64,000 bases of DNA from Campylobacter sp. RM5004 (GTDB lineage: Bacteria; Campylobacterota; Campylobacteria; Campylobacterales; Campylobacteraceae). Positions 40,372 through 50,405 of the stretch are shown here, one piece after another. How positions within the stretch are numbered: position 1 is the stretch's first letter; the number at the start of each line of letters is the position of its first letter. Both the position numbers and the translations under genes were made by a program. The stretch is from contig NZ_CP059599.1 in the NCBI RefSeq assembly GCF_022369455.1, positions 1 to 64,000 on the forward strand, read 5' to 3'. The notes under the pieces are model-generated. The model was not told the origin of the DNA, did no database searches, and saw only the letters and a list, made by a program, of their open reading frames with translations.

Positions 40372-41202
40372 ATGGCTATTAAAACTTATAAACCATATAC
40401 CCCAAGCAGACGTTATATTACAGGTGTAAGTAGCGATGATATTACAGCAAAAGCTAGCGTTCGCTCATTACTTGTAAAACTTCCAGCTGCAGCAGGTAGA
40501 AATAATAACGGAAGAATCACAAGCCGCCATAAAGAAGCAGGTGCAAAAAAACTATATCGTATTATTGATTTCAAAAGAAATAAATTTGGAATTGAAGGTC
40601 GTGTAGAGGCTATCGAGTATGACCCATACAGAAATTGCCGTATTGCATTAATCGCTTATAAAGATGGTGAAAAAAGATATATTATCCAACCTCGTGGTTT
40701 AACAGTAGGCGATATTGTATGTTCAGCAGATGAAGGTTTAGATATTAAGCCAGGAAATGCTATGAAATTAAAATCAATTCCTGTTGGTACAATCATTCAC
40801 AACCTAGAATTAAAACCAGGTAAAGGTGGTCAAATGATTCGTTCTGCAGGTTCTTTTGCTCAATTAATGGGTAAAGAAGAAAAATACGTAATCGTTCGTC
40901 TTCAATCAGGTGAAATGAGAAGAGTATTAGCAGAATGTATGGCTAGTATTGGTGAAGTTGGTAACGAAGATTGGGCTAACGTTACAATAGGTAAAGCAGG
41001 TCGCAATAGACATAGAGGTATTCGCCCACAAACTCGTGGTAGCGCAATGAACCCAGTAGATCACCCACATGGTGGTGGTGAGGGTAAGAAAAACTCAGGT
41101 CGTCACCCAGTTACACCTTGGGGTAAACCAACTAAAGGTGCTAAGACTCGCCGTAAAAAGGCTAGCGATAAGCTAATAATATCAAGAAGAAAAGGAAAGT
41201 AA
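40372..41202 (+). CDS. rplB: 50S ribosomal protein L2
   Basis: L2 is needed for subunit joining and peptidyl transferase assembly. The 276-residue protein contains the diagnostic [18 protein letters not shown] near the C-terminus, including the histidine implicated in peptidyl transfer. An AAGGAAGGCTAAG ribosome binding site precedes the ATG. Confidence 0.98.
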   Translation: MAIKTYKPYTPSRRYITGVSSDDITAKASVRSLLVKLPAAAGRNNNGRITSRHKEAGAKKLYRIIDFKRNKFGIEGRVEAIEYDPYRNCRIALIAYKDGEKRYIIQPRGLTVGDIVCSADEGLDIKPGNAMKLKSIPVGTIIHNLELKPGKGGQMIRSAGSFAQLMGKEEKYVIVRLQSGEMRRVLAECMASIGEVGNEDWANVTIGKAGRNRHRGIRPQTRGSAMNPVDHPHGGGEGKKNSGRHPVTPWGKPTKGAKTRRKKASDKLIISRRKGK

Positions 41203-41203
41203 G

Positions 41204-41485
41204 ATGGCTAGATCATTAAAAAAAGGTCCTTTTGTTGATTCTCATGTTATGAAAAAAGTTATCGCAGCAAAAAAAGCTAACGATAATAAACCAATTAAAA
41301 CTTGGTCAAGAAGAAGCACTATTACTCCTGATATGATCGGTCTTACATTTAACGTTCATAATGGTAAAAGCTTTATTCCTGTGTATGTAACTGAAAATCA
41401 CATAGGTTATAAATTAGGTGAATTTGCACCAACTCGCACATTCAAAGGCCACAAAGGCTCAGTGCAAAAGAAAATTGGAAAGTAA
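41204..41485 (+). CDS. rpsS: 30S ribosomal protein S19
   Basis: S19 lies in the head near the A site. The 93-residue product begins [18 protein letters not shown] and has PEF-like [14 protein letters not shown], the family signature. It starts 1 bp after rplB. Confidence 0.98.
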   Translation: MARSLKKGPFVDSHVMKKVIAAKKANDNKPIKTWSRRSTITPDMIGLTFNVHNGKSFIPVYVTENHIGYKLGEFAPTRTFKGHKGSVQKKIGK

Positions 41486-41495
41486 GGGGTAGTAA

Positions 41496-41834
41496 ATGAG
41501 TAAAGCATTAATTAAATTCATAAGACTATCACCAACTAAAGCAAGATTATTAGCAAGAGAAGTTCAAGGAATGAATGCTGAATTAGCAATGGCAAGTTTA
41601 AAATTCATGCCAAATAAAGCAGCAAAATACATTTCTAATGCAATTTCAAGTGCTGTTGCAAATGGTGGATATGAGCCAAGCGAAGTAGTAGTAAGTTCAT
41701 GCCGTGTTGATGCTGGTGCTGTGCTTAAGAGAATTAGACCAAGAGCTAGAGGAAGTGCAAGTCGCATTAGAAAACCAACTGCTCATATTATGGTTGAAGT
41801 AAGTAGAGCAAAAACTGAAAGTAAGGAAAGCTAA
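41496..41834 (+). CDS. rplV: 50S ribosomal protein L22
   Basis: L22 lines the exit tunnel with a long beta-hairpin, where macrolide resistance changes can occur. The 112-residue protein contains [19 protein letters not shown], the hairpin segment with the usual RARG sequence. The plus-strand neighbour rpsC follows after 1 bp. Confidence 0.98.
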   Translation: MSKALIKFIRLSPTKARLLAREVQGMNAELAMASLKFMPNKAAKYISNAISSAVANGGYEPSEVVVSSCRVDAGAVLKRIRPRARGSASRIRKPTAHIMVEVSRAKTESKES

Positions 41835-41835
41835 A

Positions 41836-42534
41836 ATGGGACAAAAAGTAAATCCGATAGGTCTTAGACTAGGAATTAATAGAAATTGGGAATCAAGATG
41901 GTTTCCAGCTAAAGCTAGTTTAGCACAAAGCATAGGCGAAGATTATAAAATCCGTGTTTTTCTTAAAAAAGAGCTATACTATGCAGGAGTTAGTCAAATT
42001 ATAATTGAAAGAACTGCTAAGAAATTAAGAGTTACTGTAGTTGCAGCTCGTCCTGGAATTATTATTGGTAAAAAAGGTAGCGATGTTGAAGTAATTAAAA
42101 CAAAACTACAAAAAATTATCAATAAAGAAGTAAATCTTAACATTAAAGAAGAGCGTCGTGCTAACGCATCAGCTCAATTAGCAGCTGAAAGTGTTGCAAC
42201 TCAACTTGAAAAGCGTGTTGCATTCCGCCGTGCGATGAAAAAAGTTATTCAAAATGCACAAAAAGCAGGAGCAAAAGGTATTAAAGTTAGTGTTGCAGGT
42301 CGTTTAGGTGGTGCTGAAATGGCTAGAACTGAGTGGTATCTTGAAGGTCGTGTGCCTTTACATACTTTAAGAGCAAAAATTGATTATGGTTTTGCAGAAG
42401 CTCATACAACTTATGGAAATATAGGTATTAAAGTATGGATTTTCAAAGGTGAGGTATTACATAAAGGTGTTCAAGCTGATAAAACTGAAGAGCCAGCAGC
42501 AAAGAAGACAAGAAGAACCAGAAGAGGTAAATAA
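41836..42534 (+). CDS. rpsC: 30S ribosomal protein S3
   Basis: S3 forms part of the mRNA entry helicase. The 232-residue protein begins [20 protein letters not shown] and contains the KH-domain loop [13 protein letters not shown] and the S3 C-terminal motif [20 protein letters not shown]. The C-terminus ends with a basic tail ([10 protein letters not shown]). Confidence 0.98.
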   Translation: MGQKVNPIGLRLGINRNWESRWFPAKASLAQSIGEDYKIRVFLKKELYYAGVSQIIIERTAKKLRVTVVAARPGIIIGKKGSDVEVIKTKLQKIINKEVNLNIKEERRANASAQLAAESVATQLEKRVAFRRAMKKVIQNAQKAGAKGIKVSVAGRLGGAEMARTEWYLEGRVPLHTLRAKIDYGFAEAHTTYGNIGIKVWIFKGEVLHKGVQADKTEEPAAKKTRRTRRGK

Positions 42535-42536
42535 TT

Positions 42537-42962
42537 ATGTTGATGCCAAAGAGAACAAAATTTAGAAAAATGATGAAAGGCCGCAATCGTGGCTATGCTT
42601 GCCGTGGCACAAAACTTGCTCTTGGTGATTATGCTTTAAAAGCTACTGAGGGTGGTAGAGTTAATTCACGCCAAATTGAAGCAGCACGTATTGCTCTAAC
42701 TCGTCATGTTAAAAGACAAGGTAAATCATGGATAAGAGTATTCCCAGATAAACCTTTAACTAAAAAACCATTAGAAACGAGAATGGGTAAAGGTAAAGGT
42801 AGTGTTGAAGAATGGGTAATGAATATTCAACCAGGCAGAATTCTTTTTGAAATGACAGGCGTTAGTGAAGATATGGCTAGAGAAGCTCTTGCACTTGCTA
42901 TGAGTAAATTACCATTTAAAACTAAGTTCGTTACAAGAGAGAGTGAAAATGAAATATACTGA
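42537..42962 (+). CDS. rplP: 50S ribosomal protein L16
   Basis: L16 organises the A-site tRNA elbow region of the 50S. The 141-residue protein begins [11 protein letters not shown], and comparison with E. coli [11 protein letters not shown] supports the first ATG at 42537. [11 protein letters not shown] is the loop contacting the tRNA. It overlaps rpmC by 14 bp. Confidence 0.98.
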   Translation: MLMPKRTKFRKMMKGRNRGYACRGTKLALGDYALKATEGGRVNSRQIEAARIALTRHVKRQGKSWIRVFPDKPLTKKPLETRMGKGKGSVEEWVMNIQPGRILFEMTGVSEDMAREALALAMSKLPFKTKFVTRESENEIY

Positions 42963-43134
42963 GCTAAAAGATAAAACAGCAGAAGAATTAAATGCTATGT
43001 TAAAAGAAAAAAAGTTGCTTTTATTTACACTAAAACAAAAGCTTAAAACGATGCAGCTTACAAATACAAATGAGCTTCGTGTAGTTAAAAAGGATATTGC
43101 AAGAATTAACACAGCAATATCAGCTATGAAATAA
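42949..43134 (+). CDS. rpmC: 50S ribosomal protein L29
   Basis: L29 sits beside L23 at the tunnel exit. I use the ATG at 42949, giving the 61-residue [14 protein letters not shown] with the family's coiled-coil helices. A GTG two codons upstream is the alternative start. The gene begins within the last codons of rplP. Confidence 0.96.
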   Translation: MKYTELKDKTAEELNAMLKEKKLLLFTLKQKLKTMQLTNTNELRVVKKDIARINTAISAMK

Positions 43135-43144
43135 GGGGCTAATA

Positions 43145-43396
43145 ATGAGTTTTAAAAGAGAAATACAAGGCGTAATCGTTTCAAAATCAGGAGATAAAAC
43201 AGTTAGCGTTTTAGTAGAACGCAAAGTTGTTCATCCTAGATATAGAAAAATCGTAAAACGCTTTAAAAAATATTTAGTTCATGATGAAAAAAATACTGCT
43301 AACGTTGGTGATACAGTTGTTGCGATTGAATGCAGACCAATGTCAAAACGCAAGTCTTTTCGTCTTAAAACAATTTTAGCAGCAGGAGTTGAGTAA
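43145..43396 (+). CDS. rpsQ: 30S ribosomal protein S17
   Basis: S17 is an early-assembly small subunit protein with an OB fold. The 83-residue protein shows [25 protein letters not shown] and the C-terminal [16 protein letters not shown] precedes the start, and the stop overlaps the rplN start by 1 bp. Confidence 0.98.
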   Translation: MSFKREIQGVIVSKSGDKTVSVLVERKVVHPRYRKIVKRFKKYLVHDEKNTANVGDTVVAIECRPMSKRKSFRLKTILAAGVE

Positions 43397-43764
43397 TGAT
43401 ACAAAGTTTTACAAGGCTTGTAGTTGCTGACAATAGCGGCGCAAAAGAAATTATGTGTATAAAAGTATTAGGTGGTAGTAAAAGAAGATATGCTACCGTA
43501 GGTGATGTAATCGTTGCATCTGTTAAAAAAGCTTTACCAAATGGTAAAATTAAAAAAGGTCAAGTAGTTAAGGCTGTAATCGTAAGAACTAAAAAAGAAG
43601 TTCAAAGAGAAAACGGCTCATTAATTCGTTTTGATGAAAATGCGGCAGTTATTTTAGATGCTAAGAGAGAGCCAGTTGGAACTCGTATTTTTGGGCCAGT
43701 TGGTAGAGAAGTAAGATATGGTGGCTTTATGAAAATTGTTTCACTAGCTCCGGAGGTTTTATAA
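43396..43764 (+). CDS. rplN: 50S ribosomal protein L14
   Basis: L14 contacts the 30S at an intersubunit bridge. The 122-residue length is the family standard, with [19 protein letters not shown] and the signature [14 protein letters not shown]. It overlaps both neighbours by one base. Confidence 0.98.
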   Translation: MIQSFTRLVVADNSGAKEIMCIKVLGGSKRRYATVGDVIVASVKKALPNGKIKKGQVVKAVIVRTKKEVQRENGSLIRFDENAAVILDAKREPVGTRIFGPVGREVRYGGFMKIVSLAPEVL

Positions 43765-43997
43765 TGGCTGTTAAATTTAAAATTAAAAAAGGTGATAATG
43801 TAAAAATTATCGCAGGTGATGATAAAGGTAAAACAGGTGTTGTAAAGGCAGTTTTTCCTAAGAAAAATCAAGTAATCGTTGAAGGTTGCAAAATTGCTAA
43901 AAAAGCAGTAAAACCTAGCGAGCAAAACCCACAAGGTGGTTTTGTAAATAAGGAAATGCCTATGGATATTTCAAATGTAGCTAAGGTGGAGGCATAA
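43764..43997 (+). CDS. rplX: 50S ribosomal protein L24
   Basis: L24 initiates 50S assembly. The 77-residue product is short compared with E. coli (104) and contains the KOW motif [18 protein letters not shown]. Short forms are usual in epsilonproteobacteria. It overlaps rplN by 1 bp. Confidence 0.96.
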   Translation: MAVKFKIKKGDNVKIIAGDDKGKTGVVKAVFPKKNQVIVEGCKIAKKAVKPSEQNPQGGFVNKEMPMDISNVAKVEA

Positions 43998-43998
43998 T

Positions 43999-44544
43999 AT
44001 GAGATTAAAAGAAAAATATGTTAATAGCATTAAGCCTGCAATTGCTAAGGAATTTGATATTAAAAATCCTATGTTAATTCCTGCTATTGAAAAAATTGTT
44101 ATTAGCGTTGGTTTAAGTGCAGAATTCACAAAAGACCAAAAAGTTTTACAAAGCATTGTTGATACAATTAGTTTAATTTCAGGTCAAAAAGCAGTTGTTA
44201 CTAAAGCTAAAAAATCAGTTGCTGGTTTTAAAGTAAGAGATGGCTTTCCTGTTGGTGTAATGGTAACTTTAAGAAAAGACAATATGTATGCATTCTTAGA
44301 TAAGTTAATTTCTATTGCATTACCAAGAGTTAAAGACTTTAGAGGTTTAAGCCGTGATGGTTTTGATGGTCGTGGAAATTATAGCTTTGGTTTAAATGAA
44401 CAATTAATGTTCCCAGAAGTTGTATATGACCAAATTTTAAGAACTCATGGTATGAATATCAATGTTGTTACAACAGCAAATAGCGATAAAGAGGCACTAA
44501 GATTATTAGAATTATTTGGTGTGCCTTTCACAAAAGGAAAGTAA
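43999..44544 (+). CDS. rplE: 50S ribosomal protein L5
   Basis: L5 binds 5S rRNA and contacts P-site tRNA. The 181-residue protein has [18 protein letters not shown] and [19 protein letters not shown], both typical. It starts 1 bp after rplX. Confidence 0.98.
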   Translation: MRLKEKYVNSIKPAIAKEFDIKNPMLIPAIEKIVISVGLSAEFTKDQKVLQSIVDTISLISGQKAVVTKAKKSVAGFKVRDGFPVGVMVTLRKDNMYAFLDKLISIALPRVKDFRGLSRDGFDGRGNYSFGLNEQLMFPEVVYDQILRTHGMNINVVTTANSDKEALRLLELFGVPFTKGK

Positions 44545-44545
44545 T

Positions 44546-44731
44546 ATGGCAAAAAAATCAATGATAGCAAAAGCTGCTCGTCCAGCTAAATTTAAAGTTA
44601 GAGCTTATACAAGATGCCAAATTTGTGGTCGTCCACACTCTGTGTATAGAGATTTTGGAATTTGCCGTGTGTGCCTAAGAAAAATGGCTAATGAAGGATT
44701 AATTCCTGGTCTTAAGAAAGCTAGCTGGTAA
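44546..44731 (+). CDS. rpsZ: 30S ribosomal protein S14, zinc-binding type
   Basis: S14 acts in the head of the 30S. The ATG at 44546, after AAAGGAAAGTAAT, gives a 61-residue product; the longer frame upstream is not used. CQICGRPHS and CRVCL provide two CxxC pairs that bind zinc, which defines the short type. Gram-negative bacteria often have the longer zinc-free form. Confidence 0.97.
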   Translation: MAKKSMIAKAARPAKFKVRAYTRCQICGRPHSVYRDFGICRVCLRKMANEGLIPGLKKASW

Positions 44732-44740
44732 GGAGAAGTT

Positions 44741-45136
44741 ATGATTAATGATTTAATTTCAGATTCACTAACTCGTATTAGAAATGCAGCTCTTCGCAGA
44801 TTAGATACAACAAAACTTTTACACTCAAGAGTTGTAGAGTCAATTGTTGATATTTTTAAAGCTAAGGGTTATATTGAAGATTATAGCGTTGTAGAAGAAG
44901 ATAAGAAAAAATTCATCAATGTAGTTTTAAAATATGATGAAAAAGGCAGAAGCGTTATTAATGAAATTAAGCGTGTTAGCAAACCTGGTCGTAGAGTTTA
45001 CCGTGGAAAAGATGAAATCAAAAGATTTAAAAACGGTTATGGAACAATAGTTGTAAGTACTAGCAAGGGTGTTTTAAGCAATGAAGTTGCTTATAAAGAA
45101 GGCATCGGTGGCGAAGTACTTTGCACTATTTGGTAA
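44741..45136 (+). CDS. rpsH: 30S ribosomal protein S8
   Basis: S8 binds the central domain of 16S rRNA and in E. coli represses the spc operon. The 131-residue protein begins [16 protein letters not shown] and ends GGEVLCTIW, as usual. AAGGAG precedes the start. Unlike its neighbours, it is followed by a 62-bp gap with two hairpins before rplF. Confidence 0.98.
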   Translation: MINDLISDSLTRIRNAALRRLDTTKLLHSRVVESIVDIFKAKGYIEDYSVVEEDKKKFINVVLKYDEKGRSVINEIKRVSKPGRRVYRGKDEIKRFKNGYGTIVVSTSKGVLSNEVAYKEGIGGEVLCTIW

Positions 45137-45138
45137 TT

Positions 45139-45175
45139 AATGCTTTTTATGGCATTCGGAAAGCTTAAGCTTTCC
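45139..45175 (+). promoter_or_regulatory. Intercistronic hairpins between rpsH and rplF
   Basis: AATGC...GCATT (45139-45156) is followed by the palindrome GGAAAGCTTAAGCTTTCC (45158-45175), which can fold as a 7-bp stem with a TTAA loop. This is the only sizeable gap within the spc cluster. There is no T-run after it, so a processing site or regulatory element is more likely than a terminator. Confidence 0.55.
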
Positions 45176-45198
45176 CTAGACAAATAAAAAGGAAAAAT

Positions 45199-45735
45199 AT
45201 GTCAAGAATAGGAAAACAACCAATTGAAATTCCAGCTGGAATTTCTGCTAAAGTAGATGGCAATGTTCTTACATTCACAAAAGGTAATGTAAAAAAAGAA
45301 CTTGATTTTAAAGGGCATGTAAATGTTGAAGTAAAAGATAATCAAGTTGTATTTACACCAAAAAGTGATGATAGAAGCTCAAGAGCTTATTGGGGAACAT
45401 ATAGGGCTTTAGCAAACAATATCGTAATAGGCCTTACACAAGGATTTAAAAAAGTATTAGAAATCAACGGTGTTGGTTATAAAGCTGCTATGAAAGGTAA
45501 AACTTTAGAAATGGCTTTAGGTTTTTCACACCCAGTAATTTTTGATGCTCCAGAAGGTATTGAAATAGCAGTTGAGAAAAATACTATTGTTATTACAGGC
45601 GCTGATAAGCAAGTAGTAGGTCAAGTTGCAGCTAAAATTCGTGAATTCAGACCACCAGAGCCTTATAAAGGTAAAGGTATTAAGTATTCAGATGAGCGTA
45701 TTATTCGCAAAGCTGGTAAAACATCTAAGAAGTAA
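45199..45735 (+). CDS. rplF: 50S ribosomal protein L6
   Basis: L6 sits near the factor-binding site. The 178-residue protein begins [15 protein letters not shown] and ends with the family motif [15 protein letters not shown]...[21 protein letters not shown] precedes the start. Confidence 0.98.
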   Translation: MSRIGKQPIEIPAGISAKVDGNVLTFTKGNVKKELDFKGHVNVEVKDNQVVFTPKSDDRSSRAYWGTYRALANNIVIGLTQGFKKVLEINGVGYKAAMKGKTLEMALGFSHPVIFDAPEGIEIAVEKNTIVITGADKQVVGQVAAKIREFRPPEPYKGKGIKYSDERIIRKAGKTSKK

Positions 45736-45745
45736 GGGATAAGTA

Positions 45746-46102
45746 ATGAGAGCAAATATCTTAAAAAGAAAATTATCTCTTAGAATTAAGAGAAAAAAGA
45801 GAATTCGTGCAAAAATTAATGGTTGTGCAACTTTACCAAGAGTATCTATTTTTAAATCAAATAGAACACTTTATGTTCAAGCTATTGATGATGTTAAAGC
45901 ACATACAATTGCTAGTGCAAATGGTAAAAAATTAGGTATTAAAGCAAATATTGAAGGTGCTAAAAAATTAGCAGCTGAATTTGCTAAAAACTTAAAAGCA
46001 ATCAAAGTTGAAGAAGCGGTTTTTGATAGAAATGGTTATTTATACCATGGTGTTGTAGCAGCTTTTGCTGATGCTTTAAGAGAAAACGGTATCAAACTAT
46101 AA
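45746..46102 (+). CDS. rplR: 50S ribosomal protein L18
   Basis: L18 binds 5S rRNA. The 118-residue protein has the N-terminal [17 protein letters not shown] basic region and [23 protein letters not shown] near the C-terminus. It lies 10 bp after rplF. Confidence 0.98.
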   Translation: MRANILKRKLSLRIKRKKRIRAKINGCATLPRVSIFKSNRTLYVQAIDDVKAHTIASANGKKLGIKANIEGAKKLAAEFAKNLKAIKVEEAVFDRNGYLYHGVVAAFADALRENGIKL

Positions 46103-46111
46103 GGATAAATT

Positions 46112-46555
46112 ATGGAAAAATATAATAGAGAAGAATTTGAAGAAGTAATTGTTGATATCGGTAGAGTTACAAAGGTTGTTAAAGGTGGTCGCCGCTTTAG
46201 ATTTACAGCACTTGTAATTGTTGGTAATAAAAATGGTCTTGTAGGTGTTGGCTATGGTAAAGCTAAAGAAGTTCCTGATGCTATTAAAAAAGCAGTTGAT
46301 GATGCATTTAAAAACATTATCTCAGTTAAACTTCGTGGCCAAACAATTCCACACGATATTGAAGTAAAATACAATGCAAGCCGTATTTTATTAAAGCCTG
46401 CTAGCGAAGGTACTGGAGTTATCGCAGGTGGCTCTAGCCGTCCTATCATTGAACTTGCAGGTATTAAAGATATTCTTACAAAATCACTTGGTTCATCAAA
46501 CCCAGGCAACGTTGTAAGAGCTACAATCAAAGCTTTAAGTATGTTGAAAGGATAA
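46112..46555 (+). CDS. rpsE: 30S ribosomal protein S5
   Basis: S5 affects decoding accuracy. The 147-residue protein has [18 protein letters not shown], the S5 double-stranded RNA-binding fold, and the loop [29 protein letters not shown] precedes the start. Confidence 0.98.
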   Translation: MEKYNREEFEEVIVDIGRVTKVVKGGRRFRFTALVIVGNKNGLVGVGYGKAKEVPDAIKKAVDDAFKNIISVKLRGQTIPHDIEVKYNASRILLKPASEGTGVIAGGSSRPIIELAGIKDILTKSLGSSNPGNVVRATIKALSMLKG

Positions 46556-46558
46556 AAA

Positions 46559-46960
46559 ATGGGACTTGAAAATTTACAAAAAGCAGCTGGCTCTACTCAT
46601 AAAACAAAAAGAATAGGCCGTGGTCAAGGTTCAGGCTGGGGAAAAACTGCTACAAAAGGTGGTAAAGGTCAAACAGCTAGAAAAGGTTATAATGAAAAAA
46701 GAGGTTTTGAAGGTGGTCAACAACCATTACAAAGAAGATTGCCAAAAGTTGGTTTTACTTCTAAGTTTGAAAAACCTTATGTAATTAATGTTGAAAAAAT
46801 TGTAGCTATTAAAGAACTTAAAGAAATTACATTTGAGAGCATTAAAAGTGTTCACAGATTTTCTTCAAGTGTTAAGAAAATTAAATTAATAGGTGCAAGT
46901 GCTAATTCATTAGCATCAAAAATTAAAGACGAAAACATTAAAACTAGCGGAAGTAAATAA
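46559..46960 (+). CDS. rplO: 50S ribosomal protein L15
   Basis: L15 is a late 50S assembly protein. The 133-residue product begins [20 protein letters not shown], followed by a glycine-rich basic loop ([19 protein letters not shown]). Its last base overlaps secY, so translation is probably coupled. Confidence 0.98.
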   Translation: MGLENLQKAAGSTHKTKRIGRGQGSGWGKTATKGGKGQTARKGYNEKRGFEGGQQPLQRRLPKVGFTSKFEKPYVINVEKIVAIKELKEITFESIKSVHRFSSSVKKIKLIGASANSLASKIKDENIKTSGSK

Positions 46961-48222
46961 TGAATAAAAATCTTGCCAATAAAATTTTTATAACATTGGC
47001 GCTTTTATTTGCTTACAGGATACTGGCATACGTGCCAGTTCCTGGTGTGAATGTAGATGTAATTAAAGAATTTTTTGAATCAAATACAAACAATGCTTTA
47101 GGTATGTTTAATATGTTTAGCGGTAAAGCTGCTGAAAGACTTTCAATCATATCTTTAGGCATAATGCCTTACATAACTTCATCAATTATTATGGAATTAC
47201 TTGCAGCAACATTCCCAAATATCGGTCGTATGAAAAAAGAGCGTGATGGAATGGTGAAGTATATGCAAATTATTCGTGTAGCAACTATTGTTATCACTCT
47301 AATTCAAAGTGTTGGGGTTTCAGTAGGGCTTCAAAGCTTACACTCAAGAACAGGTGAAGCAGCTATTATGATTGATTTTAATACATTTATAGCTTTAAGC
47401 GCTGCTAGTATGTTAGCTGGAACTATGTTGCTTATGTGGTTAGGTGAGCAAATTACTCAAAGAGGTATAGGCAATGGTATTTCATTAATTATTTTTGCTG
47501 GTATTGTTTCTGGAATTCCAAGTGCAATTTCTAGCACAATAAATCTTGTAAATACAGGCGAGTTAAACTTCTTAGTAGTAATCGGAATTGCCTTAGTTAT
47601 TATTGCAGCAATTGGTGCTATTATTTATGTTGAATTAGGTGAAAGAAGAATTCCTATTTCATACAGCAGAAAAGTTTTAATGCAAAATCAAAACAAAAGA
47701 ATTATGAACTATATTCCTATAAAGCTAAATCTTAGTGGTGTTATCCCTCCGATTTTTGCTAGTGCTATTTTGACATTTCCTGCAACGGTTTTACAATCAA
47801 GCACAAATGAATATATTATGAAATTTAATGATATTTTCAATCCAAATGGCTATGTATTTCATATATTTACATTCTTTTTTGTTATCTTTTTTGCTTATTT
47901 TTATGCATCAATCGCATTTAATGCAAAAGATATTTCAGAAAACCTAAAAAAACAAGGTGGTTTTATTCCTGGTATTCGCCCAGGCGAAGGAACAGCTCTT
48001 TATTTAAACGAAATTGCAAGTCGTTTGACATTAAGCGGTTCAATTTATTTAGCAATTATCGCTACTTTACCTTGGCTTTTAGCTAAATTTATGGGAGTTC
48101 CATTTTATTTTGGTGGAACATCAGTTTTAATTGTTGTTCAAGTAGCACTTGATACTATGAGAAAAATTGAAGCTCAAATGTATGTGAATAAATACCAAAC
48201 CTTAAGTGCAGTAGGCTTATGA
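46960..48222 (+). CDS. secY: Protein translocase subunit SecY
   Basis: SecY is the channel of the Sec translocon. The 420-residue membrane protein should have ten helices. PYITSSIIMELL, GERRIPISYS and GFIPGIRPGEGTALYL are typical SecY segments. It is coupled to rplO at the 5' end and overlaps the NlpC/P60 gene by 4 bp at the 3' end, where many bacteria have adk or map. Confidence 0.97.
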   Translation: MNKNLANKIFITLALLFAYRILAYVPVPGVNVDVIKEFFESNTNNALGMFNMFSGKAAERLSIISLGIMPYITSSIIMELLAATFPNIGRMKKERDGMVKYMQIIRVATIVITLIQSVGVSVGLQSLHSRTGEAAIMIDFNTFIALSAASMLAGTMLLMWLGEQITQRGIGNGISLIIFAGIVSGIPSAISSTINLVNTGELNFLVVIGIALVIIAAIGAIIYVELGERRIPISYSRKVLMQNQNKRIMNYIPIKLNLSGVIPPIFASAILTFPATVLQSSTNEYIMKFNDIFNPNGYVFHIFTFFFVIFFAYFYASIAFNAKDISENLKKQGGFIPGIRPGEGTALYLNEIASRLTLSGSIYLAIIATLPWLLAKFMGVPFYFGGTSVLIVVQVALDTMRKIEAQMYVNKYQTLSAVGL

Positions 48223-48821
48223 TAATTAATAGGCAAATATTTTTGCCGATTTTTTTGGCTATATTTTTTGCGTCTTGTTCGCAAAATATAGCCGATTTAG
48301 AATATGAAGAAATTAATAGTTTTAAACAAGATAATATAATTTTAATAGATGAGATTTATGCAAATTATCCAGCTCAAATGTTTGAGCCAAATGCAATTTA
48401 TGATTCTAAATTAAACCTAGAGCTTACAAAAAATCCAAATAAAATGATTGAAAAAATATTAATAGCAGCTCATTCTTGGCGTTATACTCCATATAAATTA
48501 GGCGGAACGAATAAGAATAAAGGTGCTGATTGTTCTTCTTTTACACAAGATATTTATAAAAATGTTTATGGTATTAATTTAGAAAGAACTACAAAATATC
48601 AAAGACTAGGCGGAGAAAAAGTTTCAAAATCTAAGCTAAAAGTAGGAGATTTATTGTTTTTTAAGACTGATGGCCCTTTTGGTTTACATGTTGGAATATA
48701 TCTTGAAAATAATAATTTCATACACTTATCTTCAAAAGGCGGAACAAGAATTCAAAGCCTTAATGTAAGATATTGGAATACTAGATACATAGAAGCAAGA
48801 AGGTATGTAAATGCTAAATAA
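48219..48821 (+). CDS. NlpC/P60 cell-wall hydrolase lipoprotein
   Basis: A predicted lipoprotein peptidase acting on the peptide part of peptidoglycan. The 200-residue protein has a signal and lipobox ending FFASC (Cys20). The C-terminal NlpC/P60 domain carries the catalytic Cys105 in GADCSSFTQ, His157 in GLHVGIYL and His169 in NFIHLSS. Substrate and partners are not evident. It overlaps secY by 4 bp and murI by 11 bp, so it belongs to the same transcript. Confidence 0.9.
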   Translation: MIINRQIFLPIFLAIFFASCSQNIADLEYEEINSFKQDNIILIDEIYANYPAQMFEPNAIYDSKLNLELTKNPNKMIEKILIAAHSWRYTPYKLGGTNKNKGADCSSFTQDIYKNVYGINLERTTKYQRLGGEKVSKSKLKVGDLLFFKTDGPFGLHVGIYLENNNFIHLSSKGGTRIQSLNVRYWNTRYIEARRYVNAK

Positions 48822-49530
48822 AATAGCCATATTTGATAGTGGAGTAGGTGGTCTTGGAACTTTAGATTTATTAGTAAAAAACAAAATCGCAAAAGAAATA
48901 ATATATTATGCTGATAATAAAAATGTCCCTTTTGGAACAAAAAGCAAAGAAGAGATTTTAATAATAGGTCAGAACGCTATTGATTATTTAACAAGTTTAA
49001 ATGTAGATTTAATAATACTAGCTTGTAACACAGTTAGTTCAATTTTAAACGAACTTAATGTAAATACAAAGGTTTTGCCTATTAGTGATTATGGTATTTT
49101 AGGACTTAGTAAAATAGCAAATAATCAAAACACCTTAGTAGTTGCAACAAAGGCTACTATTAATTCAGGTATATATCAAAGAGCTTGTGAAAAATACAAT
49201 ATAAAAGCAGATTTTATAAGCCCAATTTCTTTTGTTCCAATAGTAGAAAGTATGCAATATTCAAAATCAAGCGAATATTTTGCAGAGTATTTTCAAAAAA
49301 ATGATTATGAAAATATACTTTATGCTTGCACTCATTATCCGTTTTTAGAAAAAGAGTTTAAAGCTTATTTTCCTAAAGCAAATTTATTAGACCCTGCAAA
49401 AATCCTAGCAACTACGATGAAAAATGAATATTGCAAAGAAGAATTTGAATTCGGAATTAAGATTGACTTTAAAGCAAGTAAAGACATTAAAATACTTCAA
49501 GATTTTTATGAAAGGATTAAAAATGTATGA
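48811..49530 (+). CDS. murI: Glutamate racemase
   Basis: MurI makes D-glutamate for peptidoglycan. The 239-residue protein has the aspartate of FDSGVGG (D9) and the catalytic cysteines C72 in ACNTVSS and C173 in ACTHYPF. Near the C-terminus an exact-class copy of the dispersed 20-bp repeat (49440-49459) is read as EEFEFGI. It overlaps the preceding gene by 11 bp and the next by 8 bp. Confidence 0.96.
   Translation: MLNKIAIFDSGVGGLGTLDLLVKNKIAKEIIYYADNKNVPFGTKSKEEILIIGQNAIDYLTSLNVDLIILACNTVSSILNELNVNTKVLPISDYGILGLSKIANNQNTLVVATKATINSGIYQRACEKYNIKADFISPISFVPIVESMQYSKSSEYFAEYFQKNDYENILYACTHYPFLEKEFKAYFPKANLLDPAKILATTMKNEYCKEEFEFGIKIDFKASKDIKILQDFYERIKNV
49440..49459 (+). repeat. Dispersed 20-bp repeat inside murI
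   Basis: AGAATTTGAATTCGGAATTA; three RAATTY sites in one copy, because the centre also contains GAATTC. Read in frame as EEFEFGI. Confidence 0.75.
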
Positions 49531-50125
49531 TATTTTAGTTAAACCTTGTGGTGAATACGCTACAAATTGCTATATAGTAAAGCATGAATTAGGCGATATT
49601 GTGATTGACCCAGGTAAAGGAGCATTAGAATTTATAAAAGCAAAATCTAAAAAAGTTGTAGCTATTTTAAACACTCACGGACATTATGATCATATATGGG
49701 ATAATAAATTAGTAGCAAATGAATTTCAAGCTCCCATTTATACTCCAAAAGATGATATTTTTATGCTTGAAGATGATGGCAGTGGCTATTTAAGCAGTAA
49801 TGATATTTCAATTGCTGTTGGCGATAAAGAAGAATTAGTTTTTAATGGTTTAAAATTTACCTTTCATCATTTTGCAGGACACACGCCGGGTTGTTCTATA
49901 ATAGAATTTGATAATCTTTATTTTAGTGGCGATTTTTTATTTGAAAGAAGCATAGGAAGATGGGATTTTGAGTTTTCAAATGCTGATGATATGGTAAAAA
50001 GTCTAGAAAAAGCAAAATCTTTAAAAGATGATTTTTATTTACTTCCAGGTCATGGAAATCAAACAAAAGTTAGTTTAGAAAAACCGCATTTTGATTCTTG
50101 GATAAGATATATTAAACAATGCTAA
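49523..50125 (+). CDS. Metallo-beta-lactamase-fold hydrolase (glyoxalase II-like)
   Basis: I use the ATG at 49523, which overlaps the murI stop and follows AAAGGATTAAA. The 200-residue protein has the metal-binding THGHYDH (H52, H54, D56, H57), H120 in GHTPGC, D137 in SGDFLF and a final histidine in LPGHGN. These match the family that hydrolyses thioesters such as lactoylglutathione; the substrate here is unknown. Longer upstream frames lack support. Confidence 0.85.
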   Translation: MYDILVKPCGEYATNCYIVKHELGDIVIDPGKGALEFIKAKSKKVVAILNTHGHYDHIWDNKLVANEFQAPIYTPKDDIFMLEDDGSGYLSSNDISIAVGDKEELVFNGLKFTFHHFAGHTPGCSIIEFDNLYFSGDFLFERSIGRWDFEFSNADDMVKSLEKAKSLKDDFYLLPGHGNQTKVSLEKPHFDSWIRYIKQC

Positions 50126-50403
50126 TTTTTATTTATATACTTATATTTTTTGGTTCAATGGCATGGTTTTTTCAAAAAAATTCTCCAAAAAATGAAACAA
50201 TAGCAAAAATCGGCAGAAGATGCCCTTGCACAAGGCTTGCAAAAAGTGGATTTTTAAGCAAATTATTGATTTATACTAGCATTGCTGTATTTGTAATTAA
50301 TGGATTAATGTTAGACTATGTAGGATTTAATAAAGATAATGCCTTTCAATTATTCTTAGCATTAGTGCTTGTATTTTTAGGTTATAAAGTTAAAAAGGAA
50401 TAG
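50119..50403 (+). CDS. Small membrane protein of unknown function
   Basis: A 94-residue product with hydrophobic segments near 1-16 and about 50-88 and a Lys/Arg/Cys-rich loop between (IGRRCPCTRLAK). It overlaps the hydrolase gene by 7 bp and precedes map by 2 bp. I do not recognise a family. Confidence 0.7.
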   Translation: MLIFIYILIFFGSMAWFFQKNSPKNETIAKIGRRCPCTRLAKSGFLSKLLIYTSIAVFVINGLMLDYVGFNKDNAFQLFLALVLVFLGYKVKKE

Positions 50404-50405
50404 AA

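Noticed and set aside
49424-49522. Longer start for the metallo-beta-lactamase-fold gene
   Set aside because: The extra residues lie inside murI and are basic, without family similarity. The ATG at 49523 fits the fold and has a ribosome binding site.
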